The notes beneath the pieces were generated by a model that saw only the letters and a program-made list of their open reading frames with translations, was not told the DNA's origin and did no database searches. A stretch of 8,711 nt of DNA from Planctomycetaceae bacterium. GTDB lineage: Bacteria > Planctomycetota > Planctomycetia > Pirellulales > UBA1268. The stretch lies in assembly GCA_947440895.1 (NCBI GenBank), contig CANETO010000058.1, positions 1 through 8,711 of the forward strand. The letters are read 5' to 3'. Shown here in pieces: positions 5,492 through 8,711 of the stretch. The first letter of the stretch is position 1; each line of letters opens with the position of its first letter. A program made the position numbers and the translations under genes.

Positions 5492-5497
5492 TATGAT
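5492..5497 (+). promoter_or_regulatory. Candidate -10 box for the thioredoxin-like operon
   Basis: TATGAT matches 5 of 6 positions of the -10 consensus. It would start transcription near 5504, about 22 bases before the ATG at 5526, just enough to include the ribosome-binding site. No -35 box is seen at the right distance, so this is tentative. Confidence 0.3.
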
Positions 5498-5525
5498 CCC
5501 TCGTTCTTTCCAGAGGAGACCGCTC

Positions 5526-6155
5526 ATGGCCGATACCATCATGCCCGCCGCCGCTGCCGCGAAGATCCCGGGAGCCGGCAGCCCGCCGACCCCCGAGGCT
5601 TGGAAGACCTCCTTCGACGCGGCGCTGCCGTACCACGACTTTTTGGCACGCCACGCGAATCCCGATCAACGCAGCCGTTGGGAGGCTTTCCATGCTCGCG
5701 TCTCCGTCACCCCAGCCCAGACCGCGGTGCTGGGGAGCTTTGTGAGGAAGATGCCAGTGCTGGTGCTGGCCGGTGCCTGGTGCGGCGACTGCGTCAACCA
5801 GTGTCCGATCTTCGCCCATTTTGCAGCGGCAGCCCCGTCCATCGACCTCCGGTTTCTCGACCGTGATGCCCGCCCCGACATCGCCGCGCATCTGAAGGTC
5901 TGCGGCGGTCAGCGGGTACCGGTGGCGGCGTTCTTCAGCGAAGACTTCGCGCCGGTGCTCTTCTACGGTGACCGGACCGTCTCCGCCTATAGGGCCGCAG
6001 CCTCGGCCCAACTCGGCACGAGCTGCGCCAGCGGCGCGGCCCCCCCGCCAGCCGACCAGATCGCAGCCGTCACCTCCGACTGGCTCGACCAGTTTGAGCG
6101 GGTGCACCTGATCCTGAGGCTCTCTGCCCGACTCCGACAACTCCACGGGGATTGA
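5526..6155 (+). CDS. Thioredoxin-like protein with WCGDC active site
   Basis: This 209-residue protein belongs to a thioredoxin-fold family. The active site is AWCGDCVNQCP at 84-94: the CxxC pair is C86 and C89, and a further cysteine, C93, lies one turn on. The preceding strand MPVLVLAGAW and the loop RVPVAAFF, with the likely cis-proline at 132, complete the fold. It is longer than classical thioredoxin (about 105 residues), with about 65 extra residues at the N-terminus, mostly helical, and a C-terminal helical tail (180-209). There is no signal peptide, so it probably acts in the cytoplasm as a thiol reductase or disulfide exchanger; its partner is unknown. ATG 5526 is preferred over the longer frame from 5463 because AGAGGAG lies 7 bases upstream. 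The membrane-anchored gene follows 4 bases after its stop, so the two are probably co-translated. Confidence 0.87.
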   Translation: MADTIMPAAAAAKIPGAGSPPTPEAWKTSFDAALPYHDFLARHANPDQRSRWEAFHARVSVTPAQTAVLGSFVRKMPVLVLAGAWCGDCVNQCPIFAHFAAAAPSIDLRFLDRDARPDIAAHLKVCGGQRVPVAAFFSEDFAPVLFYGDRTVSAYRAAASAQLGTSCASGAAPPPADQIAAVTSDWLDQFERVHLILRLSARLRQLHGD

Positions 6156-6159
6156 GGCG

Positions 6160-6513
6160 ATGACCAGTCGTGAACGCTGGACGGTCTATCCCTTGCTCTT
6201 TCTTGCCCTGGGCCTCGCAGTGAGGGCGATCGCCGTGCCGCAGGGAGAGTTTGATGCTGCTCGAGTCGGCTCCTTGGAATCGACCCGGTTGGTCTGCAAG
6301 GAGATCGTGATCGAGAACGATGACGGCACGATCCTGGTGCATATGGGCCGGGTCGTAGGCGGGGGTGGCGGACGGATCGAGATCAAGGACAAGGACGGTA
6401 TCGACACGATCGCCGTGGGCACGCGGCAGGATGAACGCGAGGGTGTCGTGGAATTCTTCGACGAGAAGGGAACGCCTGCAGGCCAACTGTCGGTGCCGGT
6501 CGCAGCTCCCTGA
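6160..6513 (+). CDS. Small membrane-anchored protein, planctomycete type
   Basis: This is a 117-residue protein. It starts 4 bases after the thioredoxin-like gene ends (TGAGGCGATG), with the stop codon region giving a GAGG ribosome-binding site, so it is likely translated with its neighbour. Residues 1-8 are polar with two arginines (MTSRERW), followed by one hydrophobic segment at about 9-25 (VYPLLFLALGLAVRAIA). The remainder is exported or a soluble tail of short beta-like units: CKEIVIENDDGTILVHMG, then GRIEIKDKDGIDTIAVG, then GVVEFFDEKGTPAG. Each contains a D/E-x-x-G turn after a hydrophobic strand, a repeated pattern suggesting a small stacked beta structure. A glycine run (RVVGGGGGR) separates the first two units. 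I do not recognise a named domain. Similar anchored proteins with 'V..D.dG..v.lG' repeats are, I believe, common in planctomycetes. The operon suggests work with the thioredoxin-like protein, but this is inference. Confidence 0.75.
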   Translation: MTSRERWTVYPLLFLALGLAVRAIAVPQGEFDAARVGSLESTRLVCKEIVIENDDGTILVHMGRVVGGGGGRIEIKDKDGIDTIAVGTRQDEREGVVEFFDEKGTPAGQLSVPVAAP

Positions 6514-6514
6514 A

Positions 6515-6529
6515 CGGCGTCGGTCGCCG
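6515..6529 (+). terminator. Weak hairpin after the thioredoxin-like operon
   Basis: CGGCG/CGCCG with a 5-base loop lies 1 base after the stop codon at 6511-6513. There is no T run, so it may only slow polymerase or be chance. If it does not terminate, the kinase gene 94 bases downstream could be read from the same transcript. Confidence 0.22.
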
Positions 6530-6607
6530 CGACTTCTGGGTTCATTGCGGTGAGGGGCCGCTCAGCTTGGGTTTATCGGGGATGACGCCCGGAGGGGGAT
6601 GGGACGT

Positions 6608-8711
6608 ATGGATGACGATCTGACGGCGGCGATGCCGGAAGAACAGTCGACGGAAGCCATCGCTTCGAAGGATTGCGTGACGCTGTTTCGCGACGACCGC
6701 GAGCGTGCCTGGGTGCCACTGGGCGAGGCGAGGGTGTGCGACGGTCTCTGGAGCCTGCTGCATCGCCGGCAGGGCGAACCCTCCTGCCTCGAGGACATTC
6801 GCGAGGCTGACGCCTCCGGTCACCGGTATCTCGTCGGCAGGGAGATCGGTCGAGGTGGCATGGGCGTTGTCTTCGAGGGCTGGGATGCCCAGCTCCAGAG
6901 GAGCGTGGCCATCAAGCTCATGGAACGGACCCAGCAGGCCCGGCCCGCAGGGCTCCTGTGGTTTTTTCGCGAAGCCCGGCTCGCCAGCCAGCTCCGGCAT
7001 CCCGGCATCGTCGCGATCCACGAGTTCGACCTGACCGCGCAAGGGCAGCCGTTCATCGTGATGCAGTTGCTCACGGGCCAGACCCTCAAGCACATCCTGG
7101 CCAATCGACAGGACGGCGCTGCCGATCTGCCGGGACTGCTGGCCACCTTCCTCCAGATCTGCCAGGCCGTCGCCTCCGCACATGGCGCAGGGGTGATCCA
7201 TCGGGATCTGAAACCGTCCAACATCATGATCGGCCAGTTCGGTGTGGTCACCGTGATGGACTGGGGCATGGCGGAGGTGCTCGGGAGTCCATCGGACGCC
7301 GAGGCTGCCTCGGCGTCCAGCGAGCGGCCGCTCCTGTCGGCGGGAACCGTGGGCGAGACGGAAGTCCACCGCACGGTAGCGGGCACGGTCTGCGGCACTC
7401 CGGCCTATCTGGCCCCCGAACAGGCACGCGGGGATAGGGCCCACACCGACCGGCGGGCCGACGTCTTTGGCCTCGGATCGATCCTGTGTGAGATGCTCAC
7501 GGGGAGCCCTCCGTTCGCGGCTTCCAGTTCGGAGGCCAGTTGGGCCAAGGCTGCCGCGGGGAATGTTGCGGACGCACTTGCCAGGCTGGATGCGTGCGAC
7601 GGACCGCTGCCAGTCGTGAGCCTCGCAAAGCGGTGTCTGGCGGCCGATCCTGCAGCGAGGCCGGACGATGCGGCCGCGATCGCGGCCCACCTGACGGACT
7701 ATCTGGAGTCGGGCCAGCGTCGGGCCGAGCAGGAACTCGTGCGGTTCTTCGATCTCTCGCTCGACCTCTTCTGCATCGCGGGATTGAACGGTTTCTTCCG
7801 CCACCTCAACGAAAATTTCCCGCGCCTGCTCGGCTACTCGACCGACGAACTGAAGTCACGGCAGTTCATGGATTTCGTCCACCCAGACGACCGCGAAAAG
7901 ACGACGACCGAGATCGCCAGGCTCGCCCGCGGTGAAACGACGATCCATTTTATAAACCGCTATCGCCATGCCGCCGGTAGCTACATCTGGCTGGAATGGA
8001 ACGCTCGGAGCGTGCCCGAGGAAGCGGCCATCTATGCCGTGGCTCGCGATGTCACCGAGCGGGTGAACGCGGCCGAGGCCCATCGTCGGTTGGCGACATC
8101 GCTCGAGAAGAGCCGACAGGAGCTGGTCGACTTCACTGAAAACGCCAACGTGGCGCTCCACTGGGTCGATGCCGATGGCAGGATCGTCTGGGCCAACCAG
8201 GCCGAACTCGATTTCCTCGGCTACACCCGCGACGAGTATCTCGGCTCCCCCATTGCCCGCTACCACGCCGATGCCGATACGATCGTGGACATTCTTTCAC
8301 AGCTCGATCGCCGTGAGTCCCTCGTGGGCCGGGAGGCTCGCCTTGTGGCGAAGGACGGATCGATCAAGCACGTCGCGATCTATTCAAGCGCCTACACCGA
8401 GGAGGGGCGATTCGACCACAGCCGCTGCTTCACGATCGACATCTCCCATCAGAAGCAGATCGAGGCTCTCGCCCAGGAGCGGGCCACGTTGGCGGCGTTC
8501 GCGGCAGCCGCGGGACTGTTTCTCACTGCCGGCGGAGGGCTGCGAAAACGGCTCGAGGATGTGGCCGCCGAGGCGGTCGTTCAACTTCACCTCACCACCG
8601 TTGAGGTCTGGGGCCGCAGTCAGCATGCCGACGGACTTGTGCTGTTGGCCAGTGCCGGCGTGTCAGTCGCCCCCTCCGGCGAATCCGCCGGGATCGCGAT
8701 CGGGCAGGGAC
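6608..8711 (+). CDS. Ser/Thr protein kinase fused to PAS, PAS and GAF domains (runs off right edge)
   Basis: At least 701 residues are visible, cut by the window. After a 70-residue leader comes a Hanks-type kinase domain (about 73-367). It has the glycine loop GRGGMGVVFEGWD (81-93), catalytic lysine K103 (VAIK), helix C glutamate in FFREARLASQLRHPGIV, HRDLKPSN (198-205) and DWG at 218-220 in place of DFG. It also has a long activation segment (about 221-260) before GTPAYLAPEQ (263-272) and DVFGLGSILCEMLTG. All catalytic residues are present. PAS 1 is about 376-485 (LLGYSTDEL, FVHPDDRE, ARDVTER) and PAS 2 about 505-615 (FLGYTRDEY, IDISHQKQIE). A short helix and what looks like the start of a GAF domain begin near 630. 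There is no transmembrane segment, so the protein is cytoplasmic. The C-terminus may carry a histidine kinase or other output, but it lies outside the window. ATG 6608 has a GGAGGGGG site 9-12 bases upstream; ATG 6599 in frame is too close to it. Confidence 0.88.
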   Translation, partial: MDDDLTAAMPEEQSTEAIASKDCVTLFRDDRERAWVPLGEARVCDGLWSLLHRRQGEPSCLEDIREADASGHRYLVGREIGRGGMGVVFEGWDAQLQRSVAIKLMERTQQARPAGLLWFFREARLASQLRHPGIVAIHEFDLTAQGQPFIVMQLLTGQTLKHILANRQDGAADLPGLLATFLQICQAVASAHGAGVIHRDLKPSNIMIGQFGVVTVMDWGMAEVLGSPSDAEAASASSERPLLSAGTVGETEVHRTVAGTVCGTPAYLAPEQARGDRAHTDRRADVFGLGSILCEMLTGSPPFAASSSEASWAKAAAGNVADALARLDACDGPLPVVSLAKRCLAADPAARPDDAAAIAAHLTDYLESGQRRAEQELVRFFDLSLDLFCIAGLNGFFRHLNENFPRLLGYSTDELKSRQFMDFVHPDDREKTTTEIARLARGETTIHFINRYRHAAGSYIWLEWNARSVPEEAAIYAVARDVTERVNAAEAHRRLATSLEKSRQELVDFTENANVALHWVDADGRIVWANQAELDFLGYTRDEYLGSPIARYHADADTIVDILSQLDRRESLVGREARLVAKDGSIKHVAIYSSAYTEEGRFDHSRCFTIDISHQKQIEALAQERATLAAFAAAAGLFLTAGGGLRKRLEDVAAEAVVQLHLTTVEVWGRSQHADGLVLLASAGVSVAPSGESAGIAIGQG

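Noticed and set aside
5472..6146. A 224-codon minus-strand frame opposite the thioredoxin-like gene
   Set aside because: It has shadow composition with no motif, while the plus strand has WCGDC and a strong ribosome-binding site.
6542..7804. A 420-codon minus-strand frame opposite the kinase
   Set aside because: It is the antisense shadow of the kinase coding strand, where every kinase motif is present in order.
1..8711. CRISPR array, tRNA, rRNA or insertion sequence
   Set aside because: I saw no regularly spaced repeats, no cloverleaf-like sequence and no transposase frame or terminal inverted repeats.

Overview
The window is GC-rich (by eye) and looks like a planctomycete chromosome, probably a Pirellulales-type lineage. 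The basis is: a secreted Cys/Pro/His-rich small protein, an exosortase-type C-terminal anchor in the 'VPEIG...LERRR' form, a Ser/Thr kinase with a DWG motif fused to PAS and GAF sensors, and a small membrane-anchored protein following a WCGDC thioredoxin. The taxonomic call is an inference from family knowledge. No tRNA, rRNA, CRISPR array, insertion sequence or transposase was seen.

Layout. (1) 1-1374, minus strand: a small secreted protein (856-1374), a C-terminal stub of a sugar phosphate isomerase/epimerase (about 609-767), and the N-terminal part of an MFS transporter running off the left edge (1-608). (2) 1498-2712, plus strand: a two-domain protein with a degenerate CinA-type N-terminal half and an intact NadD/cytidylyltransferase-type C-terminal half, divergent from the secreted protein. 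(3) 2793-3497, minus: an unrecognised 234-residue protein, convergent with the previous gene. (4) 3762-4715, plus: a secreted, exosortase-anchored protein with a lectin-like C-terminal motif, behind a good sigma-70-type promoter. (5) 4728-5296, minus: a two-helix membrane protein whose stop codon overlaps the start of a C-terminal stub of a thiamine-diphosphate decarboxylase. (6) 5526-6513, plus: a thioredoxin-like protein and a membrane-anchored small protein, tightly coupled. (7) 6608 to the right edge, plus: a large Ser/Thr kinase-PAS-PAS-GAF protein, cut by the window.

The region reads as a set of short, mostly independent transcription units rather than one pathway. The most interesting points are the CinA-like/NadD-like fusion, whose amidase half has lost its catalytic signature while its nucleotidyltransferase half looks intact, and two enzyme 'tails' (isomerase and decarboxylase) that each lie directly downstream of a small lineage-type ORF. 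The tails suggest past deletion or replacement of metabolic genes. The hybrid kinase sensor and several short repeats or palindromes placed next to predicted promoters are also worth checking. I found no clear multi-gene defence or other new multi-component system.
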